A stretch of DNA of 64,000 nucleotides from DATAES01 sp963721305 (GCA_963721305.1 CAVRIR010000002.1:62001-126000); one strand, 5' to 3'. Positions 1 to 9,563 are shown, counted from the first letter of the stretch. Translations and numbers: made by a program. The notes: a model not told the origin generated them from the sequence alone.

Positions 1-380
1 TCGGCATCGTCGTCGAGGTCGACGCCCGTGGCGGCGAAGATGCGGCAGTCATAGGTGCGGCACGTCCGCGGCCGGTGCTCGTAGATCGAGCACGCGCCGT
101 CCACCAGCATCGGGCAGCGTCCGTGCTCGTCGTAGCCCATGACGACGTGATCCCGTGGACGCAGGGGCGCCGGGAACAGGAGGTGGCGAGGGATGTGGGC
201 GAGCGTGTCGACCTCATCCGGCTCGATGTGGACGAACTGCGACGACGTGCAGCACGCGGTGCAGCCGTTGCAAGGGACGTCGGCATCCGCGTCACCGTCG
301 AGCGCCCGGGCCGTGTCGTCGAGCCACTCGGAGAACGTCCCGGCTGCGAGCTCGTCGTCGCCCTTCCCCATCGGTCCCAT
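1..380 (-). CDS. YkgJ-family cysteine-cluster protein (3' end beyond window)
   Basis: About 126 N-terminal residues are visible and the frame is open to the window edge. Near residue 37 there is a CNGCTACC motif (CxxCxxCC). Further on come CPML, then a conserved block with RPRTCRTYDCR. This Cys spacing is the signature of the YkgJ/UPF0153 family, thought to bind Fe-S or zinc; its biochemical role is unknown. Two in-frame ATGs (codons 1 and 4) are possible starts. The gene follows the methyltransferase on the same strand with a 53-base gap, so the two may be co-transcribed. Confidence 0.8.
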   Translation of the reverse strand, partial: MGPMGKGDDELAAGTFSEWLDDTARALDGDADADVPCNGCTACCTSSQFVHIEPDEVDTLAHIPRHLLFPAPLRPRDHVVMGYDEHGRCPMLVDGACSIYEHRPRTCRTYDCRIFAATGVDLDDDA

Positions 381-433
381 CCATCCAAGTCTCGCCGTCC
401 CCCCGTTCGATCGCACGTGGGGATTGGGGGGGA

Positions 434-1303
434 CTACGAAGGCTTCTGGCCGAGGATGAGCTCGAGCGGCATCGGGCCGGGAGGCGGCACGGTGTGGACG
501 GACTCGCAACCGGCGTGCTCGAGGACCTCAGTGGCGCGCTTCGCGTCCAGATCGCTTCCGCCACTGCGGATCGTCCGCAGCGCCGCGGTCGCCTCGACGA
601 GCGGATCAGGCGACGGGCGGAACCGTCCGAGCGCGAACCAGCCACCGCGTCGCAGCGCGCGGAACAACGACGGCATCGCGTCCTCGAGGCTCTGCTCGCT
701 CAAGAAGAACGTCGGCAACCAGATGCAGTCGTAGGTGTCGACGTCATCGACGTCCTCCACGCGTTGATCGCGCACTGTGATCCGGTCCCCGAGTTGCGCT
801 TCCGCGATGTTGACGCCGGCGCGGTCGAGCGACGGCGCCCACGTGTCGACGCCGACGATGGCAGCGCGCGGCCACACCCCCGCGGCGGCGACAGCGAGCA
901 GGCCGACCCCCGTGCCGACGTCGAGGAACGACTCGACGTCGGCGAGGTCCGGATGAGCGCCGGCGATCAGCATCGGCACCATCATCGAACCGCGGCCCCA
1001 GCCGTCGAGGATCACCGGATCGGTGAACGTCCAACCCGGCTCACGGCTGGGCGCCTCGAGCAGGTCCAGCGACTGGTGCAGGTACAGGCGGATCAACCCG
1101 ATGACCATCGCCCGCTGTGGCGGCGCGAGGTCGGAGAGGTCCGGCAGACCCGCGGCCGTCGACACGGCGTGCAAGGCGTCAGCGATCTCGGGCGGCGCCT
1201 TCTCACCGGTCTGTGCGAGCGTCAGCTCGGCCCCGAGCGCGGCGAGCGCCTCGGTGCTGGTGGTCCAACCCATCACTGCACCCATCACTTCTTCGAACGC
1301 CAT
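434..1303 (-). CDS. class I SAM-dependent methyltransferase
   Basis: This 289-residue protein has a SAM-binding motif I, FLDVGTGVGLLAVA, near residues 126-139, followed by an acidic VGVD strand end (motif II) and a later DCIWLP stretch at the motif IV position. The N-terminal ~110 residues are helical and probably cover the substrate site, as in small-molecule methyltransferases. The start is supported by AAGGAG seven bases upstream of the ATG. The substrate cannot be told from sequence. It diverges from the LAL regulator at 1460, which may control it (inference). Confidence 0.85.
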   Translation of the reverse strand: MAFEEVMGAVMGWTTSTEALAALGAELTLAQTGEKAPPEIADALHAVSTAAGLPDLSDLAPPQRAMVIGLIRLYLHQSLDLLEAPSREPGWTFTDPVILDGWGRGSMMVPMLIAGAHPDLADVESFLDVGTGVGLLAVAAAGVWPRAAIVGVDTWAPSLDRAGVNIAEAQLGDRITVRDQRVEDVDDVDTYDCIWLPTFFLSEQSLEDAMPSLFRALRRGGWFALGRFRPSPDPLVEATAALRTIRSGGSDLDAKRATEVLEHAGCESVHTVPPPGPMPLELILGQKPS

Positions 1304-1459
1304 CGCAGTGCTCCTTGCTCAGGACTCCGTGTCGATCGCGATCATCCCTCGCCGCGATCGTCCGTGCATCCGTGGAACCACGTGTGTTAGTGCACCCGAG
1401 CGGCCACAGCCTCCCTGCGTGGCCGGGGAACGCATTGCTATCGCGGGCAGACTGGGCGC

Positions 1460-4282
1460 GTGCGCACCGGTGGGGGTCTTGCCCGGGCTCCGGTGGTGGT
1501 CGGACGGGAGACCGAGCTCGAAGCGCTCCGGCGCGCCGTCCGCGAGGCGCGCGCCGGTGAGACCTCGTGCGTCTTCCTCGTCGGCGAGGGCGGCATCGGC
1601 AAGACCAGGCTGCTGGCCGAGGCTGCCGTCGCGGGCCGCCGGCTCGAGCTCGCCGTTCTGTCCGGTCGCTCGCCGATCGCGACCCCTGTCGCATTCGGGT
1701 TGCTCGCCGACGCGCTGCGCTCGTGGTTGCGCGGTCATCCGGCACCGGAGGCGGACGCGTTCGCCCGCGGCCTGGCGATGGTGCTGCCCGAGTGGCCGGT
1801 CCCCGACGGTGGCGCAGAGCTCGACAGCGGGCAGCTCCGGCTGCTCGCCATCGAGGGAGTGACGCAGGTCGTCCGCGCGCTTGCGTCGAGCAACGACGGC
1901 GGGGTCCTGCTGCTCGACGACCTCCACGACGCTGACGCCGAAAGCATCGAGCTCGTCCGCTACCTCGCCAACGCCACGATCGACGGCCTGACCATCGTCG
2001 CATCGATGCGTCCGAACGAGTCGCTGCTGTCGGATGAGTTGCTGCGGTCTCTCCGCCGCGACGGCGTCGTCGAAGTCGTCGACGTCATGCCGCTCGGCGA
2101 GCGCGACATCGGCGATCTCATCACCGCACTGCTCGATGCTCGTCCACCGGAAGAGCTCGTGGCCGATGTGGTGACACGCAGTGACGGCGTCCCGTTGCTC
2201 GTCGAAGAGGTGTTGCTCGCGCATCTTCGTTCGGGAACCGTCGAATCCGACGGTGCGGAGATGATCTGGCGCGGCGGGGTCGCCAGTGTCCCCCTCACCA
2301 TCCGCGATCTCGTCGGCTCGCGGCTGTCCTCGCTCGACGACGCGCAGCGCAACGTGCTCGTCGCCGGCGCGGTGGTCGGCGACTTCAAACCGTCACTGAT
2401 GACAGCCGTGGCCGACGCAGACGACGCGGTCGTGTCCGACGCGCTCGCCGCGGGTGTGCGAGCAGGTGTTCTCGAGACGTCGGGCGGCGCGATCGCGTTT
2501 CGTCACGCGATCATCCGTGAGGCCGTCCTCGACGCCGCCGTCCCGCACCTGATCGACACGATGCATCGGCGTGCGGCCGCGGCGCTACAGACGTCTTCCG
2601 TTGTCGACGCGCAGGTCCTCGAACGCCGAGCACACCACCTCGCCGCGGTATCCGAACTCGACGACGCCGCGTTCGCGCTGGCGGAAGCCTCGTCCCGCCG
2701 CCTCAGCGAGTACGCGCCGCTCGCAGCTGAGCAGGCGGGCAGGTCCGGTCTCGAGCTCGCCCGGTCGGCGCCGGCGCGGGCCGCGGCTGCTGACGCGCTC
2801 GCCCGATCGCTCGTTGCGCAGGGACGATGGGCCGAGGCGTGGCAGCTCTACAGCGCCACCGTCGCGGAGCACGGCGACACCCCCGAGCGGCAGCTGGGCA
2901 TGGCATCGACCGCACTCGAAGCAGGCCGCCCCGAGGATGCCGACCCGATCATCGCCCGTGCGCTCGCGGCCGGGAGCCCGTCGTCACTGATGATGCTGAC
3001 CGCAGGTCGCGCCGCGCTCGTGCGAGGCGACGGCGACCGTGCGCTCGAGTATGCGGTGCGGGTGCGTGACGAGTCCGCAACGCCGGTCGATCTCGACGCG
3101 CGTCTCAACGCGCTCGACTTGGAAGGACGCGCTCGCGACTTCCTCGGCGACCGTGACGGCGCGGAGACCGCGTGGAACAAGCAAGCAGCCGAGGCCGAGG
3201 CCGCGGGACGCACACAGGCGCAGCTGCGCGCGGTGATCCAGCTCGGCAAGGTCGAGCTCTTCGCCGGCCGACCACCGCAGCAGCTGTACGCCGCTGTCTC
3301 GCTCGCACGCGAGGCCGGCGCGCTCGTCGAGCTGTCCTGGGCCGAGGAGAACCTCGCCATCGGACTGGGAATCCATGGTGATGTGGCCGCGGCGCGGGAA
3401 GTCCTGGCATCAGCGATCGTCAGGTGTCGCGAGCTTCGCCTGGACCAACTCGCCTATCTGCTGGTGTCGCAAGCGATGGTGGACAGCTTCTCGACGGACA
3501 ACGTCGACGCCCTGCTCGATGAAGCTGAGGCGATCGCGCCGACCGGCGACCTGCGCATCCACTCGACGTCCGTGCGGGCCGACATCGCCTGCCGCCGAGG
3601 CCGCTATGACGAGTGCGCCGGATGGTTCGAGACCTGCGTCGAGCTGATGCGGGGCATGCCGGGTGTGGTGCCCAACGACGCGCCGTGCTGGGTCATCTGG
3701 GGCCTCGCCGCGGCAGGCCGAACCGACGATGCGGCGACGGCTCTCGAAGAGGCACGCACCTGGCCGGATCTGGCTCGCTGGTACGGCCGGCCGGTGGTGC
3801 TCGCGGCTGCGGAGGCGTTGCTCGCCGGTGACGAAGACGGCATCGACGCGGCGATCGCATCCGCTCCCGGCCCGATGCCGATGGACGTAGCGCAAATGCG
3901 AGTGATCGCAAGCCATGTCATCGGCGGACCGGCCACGGCCCGCTGGCTCCGCGAAGCGCTCGATACGTACGACGCCGTCGGAGCGGTGGTCGACAACGAA
4001 CGGGTCCGGGGCCTGTTGCGCCACGCAGGGGGCGCGGTGCCGCGGCGACGCCGATCCGCGACCGGGGTTCCCGAGCCGCTGGCGAAGGCCGGGGTCACGG
4101 CTCGCGAGACCGACGTCCTGCGACTGGTGGGCGACGGTCTCAGCAACGCGGAGATCGCCGAGCGGCTGTTCGTGTCCGTACGGACCGTGGAGTTCCACGT
4201 CTCGTCGCTGCTCACGAAGCTCGACGCCCGCAACCGTGCGCAGCTGAGCGCGCGCAGCGCCGGAATCACCTACACCGCCTGA
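1460..4282 (+). CDS. LAL-type LuxR transcriptional regulator with AAA ATPase
   Basis: A 940-residue STAND-type regulator. It has an N-terminal ATPase with Walker A GEGGIGKT at residues 42-49 and Walker B LLLDDLHDAD near 150-159. A long alpha-helical, TPR-like middle follows. The C-terminal LuxR helix-turn-helix covers about residues 875-935 (TARETDVLRLVGDGLSNAEIA, cut short at either side). Proteins of this build (MalT/LAL) use ATP and a ligand to oligomerise and activate promoters. The start chosen is GTG directly before the VVGRE motif that opens the ATPase. It is one of three very large ATP-binding regulators in 20 kb. Confidence 0.92.
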   Translation: MRTGGGLARAPVVVGRETELEALRRAVREARAGETSCVFLVGEGGIGKTRLLAEAAVAGRRLELAVLSGRSPIATPVAFGLLADALRSWLRGHPAPEADAFARGLAMVLPEWPVPDGGAELDSGQLRLLAIEGVTQVVRALASSNDGGVLLLDDLHDADAESIELVRYLANATIDGLTIVASMRPNESLLSDELLRSLRRDGVVEVVDVMPLGERDIGDLITALLDARPPEELVADVVTRSDGVPLLVEEVLLAHLRSGTVESDGAEMIWRGGVASVPLTIRDLVGSRLSSLDDAQRNVLVAGAVVGDFKPSLMTAVADADDAVVSDALAAGVRAGVLETSGGAIAFRHAIIREAVLDAAVPHLIDTMHRRAAAALQTSSVVDAQVLERRAHHLAAVSELDDAAFALAEASSRRLSEYAPLAAEQAGRSGLELARSAPARAAAADALARSLVAQGRWAEAWQLYSATVAEHGDTPERQLGMASTALEAGRPEDADPIIARALAAGSPSSLMMLTAGRAALVRGDGDRALEYAVRVRDESATPVDLDARLNALDLEGRARDFLGDRDGAETAWNKQAAEAEAAGRTQAQLRAVIQLGKVELFAGRPPQQLYAAVSLAREAGALVELSWAEENLAIGLGIHGDVAAAREVLASAIVRCRELRLDQLAYLLVSQAMVDSFSTDNVDALLDEAEAIAPTGDLRIHSTSVRADIACRRGRYDECAGWFETCVELMRGMPGVVPNDAPCWVIWGLAAAGRTDDAATALEEARTWPDLARWYGRPVVLAAAEALLAGDEDGIDAAIASAPGPMPMDVAQMRVIASHVIGGPATARWLREALDTYDAVGAVVDNERVRGLLRHAGGAVPRRRRSATGVPEPLAKAGVTARETDVLRLVGDGLSNAEIAERLFVSVRTVEFHVSSLLTKLDARNRAQLSARSAGITYTA

Positions 4283-4375
4283 ACACGACGGCTTAGGACT
4301 GGTGGTCTCACCGGTGTCTCGCGACCGGCGATCGCGGATGATCACGACACACCCCACGAACAGCCGGAGGTACCC

Positions 4376-5447
4376 ATGTCCGACACCGCCGTCATCGACC
4401 CGCAGGAGGTCGAAGCGTTCGCCGGTCGAATCGTCTCGATCTACGCCGGCTCGATGTTGAACTACATGATCGACATCGGGCACCGCACCAACCTGTTCAC
4501 CGCGGCAGCCGCCGGAGCCGCCACGAGCGAAGAGCTCGCCGACCGTGCCGGACTCAGTGAGCGCTACGTCCGCGAGTGGCTCGGCGCGATGGTCACGGGC
4601 GGGATCTTCGACTACGACCCCGTGACGAAGACGTACGTCCTGCCGCCGAGCCATGCCGCGCTGCTGACCGCGGGACCGATGAGCCTCGCGCCGATGGCTG
4701 CGCTCGGCACCCATCTCGGCAAGCACGTTCATCAGGTCACGCGCGCGTTCCGTGAAGGCGGTGGCGTGCCGTACGAGCAGTACCGCCCCGAGTTCACCGA
4801 CGTGATGGACGGGATCAGCCGCATCTTCTACGACGGCCTGCTCGTCGACGCGTGCCTGCCGTTGGCCCCGGGACTGACCGAACGGCTCCGAAGCGGCATT
4901 CGGGTCGCGGACATCGCCTGTGGAACCGGCCATGCGATGGTCGTACTGGCCGCCGCGTTCCCAGCCTCGTCGTTCGTCGGCTACGACCTCGACGATGCCG
5001 CGATCGCCCGCGCTCGCGCCGAGGCCGCTGATGCGGGCCTCGACAACGTGCGGTTCGAGGTGAACGACGTGGCGCGGCTGAACGTGAACGAGCCGTTCGA
5101 TGCCGTCTTCGTGTTCGACGCGATCCACGACCAGGTCGACCCGTCGACCGTGTTGCAGCGCATCCATGACGCGTTGGCGCCGGATGGTGTCTTCGTCATG
5201 AAGGAGCCACATGCGGCAGACGCGCTCGAGGACAACATCGGCAATCCCATGGCGCCGATCCTGCTTCGGGTGCAGCACGCTGCATTGCATGACCGTGTCG
5301 CTCGCGCACGATGGTGCCGGCATCGGGACGATGTTCGGTGAGCAGCTCGCGCTGCAACTCGTGCGTGACGCGGGATTCACCGACGTGCAGATCCATCCTG
5401 CGCCTGGCGATCCTGGTGATGCGGTCTACGTCTGCACGAGGGCGTAA
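4376..5447 (+). CDS. class I SAM-dependent methyltransferase, apparent single-base frameshift
   Basis: An N-terminal winged-helix-like region (residues ~25-90, typical of O-methyltransferase-like proteins) leads to a SAM-binding motif VADIACGTGHAMVVLA near residue 180. The frame starting at 4376 stops at 5341. The conserved C-terminus (STLHCMTVSLA through GEQLALQLVRDAGF and PGDP) continues one frame over to 5447. Removing one base in CTGCTTCGGG at 5261-5270 joins both parts into about 356 residues, the usual family length. GGAGG lies four bases before the ATG. The 3' end overlaps the convergent TetR gene by 22 bases. Either a sequence error or a very recent pseudogene. Confidence 0.8.
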
Positions 5448-5986
5448 TCCGCGATGAAACGCTCCATCGCGTCGTCGCATCCTTTGCGATCACCGGTGGC
5501 GAGCAGGTCGAGCAGCAGTCCACGGACGACGGCGAGGCCGAGGCGAGCGTTGGCGCGCGCCTCGCGCTTCGTCAGCCCCGCACGGCGGCCAACCGCGGTG
5601 GCGGGACCGAGCCACGACTCGACGACGGTGTCGAGCAATCGGGCAGTGTGTGCGCGTCCCTGCAACGCCTGGCCGTAGACCTCGAAGAAGAGTCGCTCGT
5701 GCGGCCACATGGCGGGATCCGCCAGCTGCCGCCACATGAGACGCAACAGATCGTCGGCCGGCATGTCCGGATCCGCGTCGAGCATCGCCATCTGCTCGCG
5801 CTGGCGCGCCTCCATCTCGTCGACGATCGCGACGAGCAGTCCTTCTTTGGAACCGAAGTGATAGATGAGCATGCGATGGCTGGTGCCGAGGGCATCGGCC
5901 ATCTGCCTGAGGCTCACACCGCTCAATCCGTGCTCGGCCGAATACTCGATCGCCGCCTCGAGCAGCGTGGCCTTTGTCACTGACAT
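5426..5986 (-). CDS. TetR-family transcriptional regulator
   Basis: About 186 residues with an N-terminal TetR helix-turn-helix: LLEAAIEYSAEHG, then VSLRQMADALGTSHRMLIYHF, then GSKEGLL. A ligand-binding helical domain of normal size follows. A longer frame reaches 6049, but its extra residues merely translate the palindromic operator, so I reject it. Start choices are the ATG at 5986 or a GTG two codons in, which has the better Shine-Dalgarno spacing (GAGGAG six bases before). It diverges from the SRPBCC gene at 6062 with the operator in between, so autoregulation plus control of that gene is likely. Confidence 0.9.
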   Translation of the reverse strand: MSVTKATLLEAAIEYSAEHGLSGVSLRQMADALGTSHRMLIYHFGSKEGLLVAIVDEMEARQREQMAMLDADPDMPADDLLRLMWRQLADPAMWPHERLFFEVYGQALQGRAHTARLLDTVVESWLGPATAVGRRAGLTKREARANARLGLAVVRGLLLDLLATGDRKGCDDAMERFIADYALVQT

Positions 5987-6002
5987 CTCCTCTTGCCCAA
6001 CC

Positions 6003-6036
6003 ATGTACCACATGGTACATGTACCACACGGTACAT
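6003..6036. promoter_or_regulatory. double palindromic operator between TetR and SRPBCC genes
   Basis: Two nearly identical 18-bp palindromes, ATGTACCACATGGTACAT (6003-6020) and ATGTACCACACGGTACAT (6019-6036), overlap by two bases. The first is perfect around a CA centre; the second has one mismatch in the arms but extends outward to ACATGTACC/GGTACATGT. They lie 17 bases upstream of the TetR start and 26 bases upstream of the SRPBCC start. The 16-bp centre spacing would place two TetR dimers about 1.5 helical turns apart. Binding by the adjacent TetR is inferred. Confidence 0.85.
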
Positions 6037-6061
6037 GTGTGCATCCCAAGGAGGTGCGGTG

Positions 6062-6511
6062 ATGGGCAAGAAGAAGGAGATCGACGAGCAGGCGTGGTCG
6101 GCGGCCGATCCCGACCGGGTCTACGCCTTGTTGGCTGACGGCTCGACGTGGCCGACGTGGTCACCGATCGGATCGTTCGAGTTGCAAGAGGAGGGCGAAG
6201 GCGCCCCGGAGGGCCTGAACGCGGTGCGAGTGTTCCGGACCGGTCGCACGAAGAGCGTCGAGCGACTCGTCGAGCTGCAGCCCGGTCGCCGGCTCAGCTA
6301 CGCGCTGCTGCAGGGCCTGCCGCTTCGTGACTACCGAGCCGACGTCGATCTCGAGCGCTCGGACGGCGGCACGATGATCCGCTGGCACTCCACGTTCTCG
6401 CCGAAGGTGCCGGGAACGGGATGGCTCTACCGGCTCGTGCTCGCCAAGTTCATCCGCCGCTGCGCTGCCGGATTGGCGTCGCACGCGGCGACCATCCAAC
6501 GCGTGACCTGA
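6062..6511 (+). CDS. SRPBCC (START/Bet v1-like) family protein
   Basis: A 149-residue protein with the polyketide-cyclase/dehydrase-type fold pattern: an opening VYALLADGSTWPTW helix, an alternating strand core and a long C-terminal helix. Such proteins bind hydrophobic ligands. The start is fixed by AAGGAGGTG just upstream of the ATG at 6062; longer frames run into the operator. It is probably repressed by the divergent TetR through the double palindrome, which suggests it binds or processes the TetR ligand (inference). Confidence 0.82.
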   Translation: MGKKKEIDEQAWSAADPDRVYALLADGSTWPTWSPIGSFELQEEGEGAPEGLNAVRVFRTGRTKSVERLVELQPGRRLSYALLQGLPLRDYRADVDLERSDGGTMIRWHSTFSPKVPGTGWLYRLVLAKFIRRCAAGLASHAATIQRVT

Positions 6512-6564
6512 CGACATAGGCGTGCTGTCGACTCGCAGCACGTGCGCCCCTTCCGACTCACATT

Positions 6565-6668
6565 GATGGCTGAGCCACCGAATTCGGTGGGTCAGCCATC
6601 ACAGAACAAGTGGCGCGTCGTTCTGGGTCGCCTGAGCCACCGGATCGGTGGGTCAGCCATCACAGAAC
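6565..6668. repeat. pair of REP-like palindromic repeats
   Basis: Two copies of an imperfect palindrome share GAGCCACCG, CGGTGGGTCAGCCATC and a CACAGAAC tail. Copy 1 (6565-6600) has 18-base arms with one mismatch; copy 2 (6632-6668) has shorter arms and a GTTCTG upstream that pairs with CAGAAC. They fill the 250-base spacer between two convergent genes, so they may act as bidirectional terminators or be mobile REP-type elements. The GCGCGTCGTTCTGG segment between them also begins the inverted repeat near 16235. Confidence 0.7.
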
Positions 6669-6762
6669 GAACGTGCCGTGTTGTGGCACGGCGACGAGAA
6701 CGCCGTGTTCCTCGTCGTCCGCCCGGCCCGTCCGGCGGCGCGGCCCGACCTCCGCGCCGCCG

Positions 6763-8976
6763 TCAGTGGTCGCTCGGGGTGCGGACCAGCGGTGCTTCCT
6801 CGGTCGCTTCGGAATCGGCGCCGTTCGAGGCGACCGTGGCCCCGGCAGCCGCAGGGCGCAGGTTCGGCGGCGCCTCGACACTGATGCGCGGGACGATGCG
6901 ATCGAGCCACCGCGGGATCCACCAGTTCGCCCGACCGAGGAGCTCCATGGTCGACGGCACCAGCACCATCCGCACGATCGTCGCGTCGATGAAGATCGCG
7001 ACCGCGAGGCCGAGGCCGAGCAGCTTCAGCACTCGCACGTCACCGAGCACGAACGACATGAAGACGGCGATCATGATGGCGGCAGCCGCGGTGATGACAC
7101 GCGCGGTGGACGCGAGGCCATCCGCCACCGCGGTGCCGTTGTCACCCGACACGAGGTACTCCTCGCGCACACGAGACAGCAGGAACACCTCGTAGTCCAT
7201 CGACAGGCCGAAGAGCACGGTGAACAACAGCATCGGGACCCAGAACTCGATCGGTCCTGGGCGTCCGATGTTCACGACATCCTTCAACCATCCCCACTGG
7301 AAGATGGCAACGATCACGCCGTAGGCCGCGCCGATCGACAGCAGGTTCATGATGCCGGCCTTGATCGCCACCAGCACCGAGCGGAACACCGCGAGCAGCA
7401 ACAGGAACGACAGCAGGATCACCGCCGCGACCATCCACGGCAGACGCGCGCCGACATGATCTGCCGCGTCGATCGCTACTGCGGTCACGCTGCCAACGTG
7501 CACGTCGAGGCCCTCGCTGCGAATGCGAGAACGCAGTCGATGCACGAGGTTCTCGGTGGACTTGTCCTGCGGCGCGCCCTTCGGGATCACCGCAACGAGC
7601 GCAGCGTTGCCGGCGTCGTTGGTCTGGATGGGCGCGACGAAGGCGACATCCGCATCTCCGCGCGCCTCGGTGGCGAGCCGGTTCACCTGATCGGCGGTCG
7701 TCGTGCCGGACAGGTCTGCGGCCAGCAGGATCGGACCGTTGAACCCGGGCCCGAAGCCCTTGGCCAGCAAGTCGTATGCGCGCCGCGTCGTCTGGGAGGT
7801 GGGGTCGTTGCCCTGGTCCGCGACGCCGAGACGGAGGGAGAACATCGGGATGGCGAGCACCAGCAGCACGACGAGACTGAGGGCAGCCATCGGCACGGGA
7901 CGCCGCTGGATCTCGCGGCTCCACCGGTACGCGACCGTGTCGCGGTGGCTGCGGCGCCGGCGCTTCCGATCCTTCTCGGCGAGCTTGGTACCCGCGAAGC
8001 CCATGATCGCCGGCACCAGCGTGACCGACGCGAGCATCGTCATGAGCACCGCGAGCACGGCGCCGATCGACAACCCGTAGATGAAGTCGATGCCCATGAT
8101 GAACATGCCGAGCAACGAGATGATCACCGTGCAACCGGCGAAGAGCACCGCTCGTCCCGCGGTGGTGAGCGCGAGGACGTTGGCGTTCTCGGGATCGAGC
8201 CCGTCACCGAGCCCGGTGCGGTAGCGCACGACGATGAACAGCGCGTAGTCGATGCCGACGCCGAGGCCGATCATGAGCGCGACGTAGGGCGCGAACGACG
8301 GCACGGTGATGAAGTGACTGAGCAACGTCACGAACACGAGGCCGATGCCGACGCCGGCGATCGCTGCGACGATGGGAAGGCTCATCGCCAGTAGCGATCC
8401 GAACGCGATGAACAGGATGATGACCGCCGCGATCAGACCGATCGCTTCGGTGCTTCCCATGGGCGGTTGGATCGCTCTGGCGATGACCGGTCCGCTCAAC
8501 TCGACGTCGAGGTCGGCGACCTTTGCGTGCTTCGCGGCGTCGATGACCGGCTGTCCCGTGCTCGCCGGCATGTCGCCAGACTGCTGATCGAACGTGACCG
8601 TCGCGTAGGCGATCGTGCCGTCCGGGCTGATGCGCCCGGGCACCGAGTACGGCGAGTCGAGCGCCACGACGTGCGCGACCTTGCCCGGGCCGACGTCGGC
8701 GAACATCGACTCCATCGCCGCACGCACCTGCGGATCCTTCACGCCCTTCGGCGACGTGAACACGATGTCGGCGGTGTCGCCGGCGCGGGCCGGGAACCGC
8801 GACTTCAGCAGGTCGAAGGCTTGGATTGAGTCGGACTTCCCGCCGCTGAAGTTGTCGCTGTACGCGTCACCGATCATCCCGCCGATCGCGTTCAGAACGA
8901 CGAAGGCAACCACCCAGAGCGCGACAACCATGCGCCGCCGCCGATAGCACCACCGAGACAGTCCGGCCAGCGACAT
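6763..8976 (-). CDS. MMPL/RND-family membrane transporter
   Basis: A 737-residue integral membrane protein. One transmembrane helix lies at residues ~14-32, then a soluble periplasmic-type domain, then about five helices including the LMIGLGVGIDYALFIVVRYR segment typical of MMPL helix 4. A second soluble loop and helix bundle follow, including VLFGLSMDYEVFLLSRVREEY. The two GxGxDYALF/GLSMDYEVF motifs mark the proton-relay Asp-Tyr pairs of MMPL3-like flippases. MMPL proteins export lipids or drugs using the proton gradient. It is divergent from the VOC gene at 9142. Confidence 0.93.
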   Translation of the reverse strand: MSLAGLSRWCYRRRRMVVALWVVAFVVLNAIGGMIGDAYSDNFSGGKSDSIQAFDLLKSRFPARAGDTADIVFTSPKGVKDPQVRAAMESMFADVGPGKVAHVVALDSPYSVPGRISPDGTIAYATVTFDQQSGDMPASTGQPVIDAAKHAKVADLDVELSGPVIARAIQPPMGSTEAIGLIAAVIILFIAFGSLLAMSLPIVAAIAGVGIGLVFVTLLSHFITVPSFAPYVALMIGLGVGIDYALFIVVRYRTGLGDGLDPENANVLALTTAGRAVLFAGCTVIISLLGMFIMGIDFIYGLSIGAVLAVLMTMLASVTLVPAIMGFAGTKLAEKDRKRRRRSHRDTVAYRWSREIQRRPVPMAALSLVVLLVLAIPMFSLRLGVADQGNDPTSQTTRRAYDLLAKGFGPGFNGPILLAADLSGTTTADQVNRLATEARGDADVAFVAPIQTNDAGNAALVAVIPKGAPQDKSTENLVHRLRSRIRSEGLDVHVGSVTAVAIDAADHVGARLPWMVAAVILLSFLLLLAVFRSVLVAIKAGIMNLLSIGAAYGVIVAIFQWGWLKDVVNIGRPGPIEFWVPMLLFTVLFGLSMDYEVFLLSRVREEYLVSGDNGTAVADGLASTARVITAAAAIMIAVFMSFVLGDVRVLKLLGLGLAVAIFIDATIVRMVLVPSTMELLGRANWWIPRWLDRIVPRISVEAPPNLRPAAAGATVASNGADSEATEEAPLVRTPSDH

Positions 8977-9053
8977 GCGAGTTCCTCCCTGATTGGGACG
9001 AAACGACGCTATCCCGACCGCACATCGTCCGGAATTTCCCTGCAGGTACCACG

Positions 9054-9097
9054 GAGAAGAAAGCGGGAAGGCATCGGGAAGGCGAGGTCCGTACAGT
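9054..9097 (+). promoter_or_regulatory. SARP-type activator site and -10 element before the VOC gene
   Basis: GGGAAGG at 9065-9071 and again at 9076-9082 form a direct repeat of 11-bp period. Nine bases later comes TACAGT (9092-9097), a plausible -10. A weaker third copy, GAGAAGA, sits one period upstream (9054-9060). No -35 is apparent, as expected for activator-dependent promoters. The same layout recurs at 13853, 13903 and 25218. Assignment to a SARP protein rests on the known SARP site architecture and is an inference. Confidence 0.72.
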
Positions 9098-9141
9098 CAG
9101 CGTCGTCAACGCAGTGCATCAGAAACCACAAGGAGAAGACC

Positions 9142-9543
9142 GTGGCAGACGCAACAACCATGCCGGCCATCGCGCACGTCGCGGTGACCGTGTCCGATCT
9201 CGCCCGTAGCGAGGCTTGGTACACCAAAGTGCTCGGCTCGGACCCCGTCCTCGACGAGGACACGGGCCCGTTCCGTCACATCGTTTATTCCGTGGGCGGC
9301 ACGCTTCTCGGATTGCACGGCTTCCCGGATCTGACGACGAGCGAGGCGTTCGACGAGCGCCGGCCCGGTCTCGACCACATCGCGTTCGGTTGTGCGAACC
9401 GCGGCGAGCTCGAGAAGTGGGAAGCCCGTCTCAGCGAGCTGGGCATCGCCAACGGCGGCATCGTGGACGCCGGGTACGGCTCGGGTCTGTCGTTCCGTGA
9501 CCCGGACAACATCGCACTCGAGCTGTTCTGCCCGCCTTCCTGA
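9142..9543 (+). CDS. VOC-family (glyoxalase/dioxygenase-like) protein
   Basis: 133 residues with one VOC module: an N-terminal IAHVAVTVSDLARSEAWYTKVLG strand-helix (split here only by length), a LDHIAFG strand in the second half, and a C-terminal FRDPDNIALELF ending with the metal-binding Glu position. VOC proteins include glyoxalases, extradiol dioxygenases and antibiotic-binding resistance proteins; the substrate is unknown. GTG start with AGGAGAAG upstream. Its promoter carries the SARP-like direct repeats. Confidence 0.88.
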   Translation: MADATTMPAIAHVAVTVSDLARSEAWYTKVLGSDPVLDEDTGPFRHIVYSVGGTLLGLHGFPDLTTSEAFDERRPGLDHIAFGCANRGELEKWEARLSELGIANGGIVDAGYGSGLSFRDPDNIALELFCPPS

Positions 9544-9563
9544 CGTACGTCTGAGCGCAACGT

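Noticed and set aside
3410..5380. Minus-strand open frame (656 codons) opposite LAL and methyltransferase genes
   Set aside because: Antisense shadow of two recognisable genes; no motif and no plausible start context.
6610..8394. Long plus-strand open frame (594 codons) antisense to the MMPL gene
   Set aside because: Rich in His, Arg, Asp and Glu with no hydrophobic core or known motif; it is a high-GC shadow of a clear membrane transporter.
9028..9045. Possible fifth SARP-type site before the MMPL gene on the minus strand
   Set aside because: One GGGAAAT resembles the heptamer, but the second repeat 11 bp on does not match and the -10 spacing is wrong.
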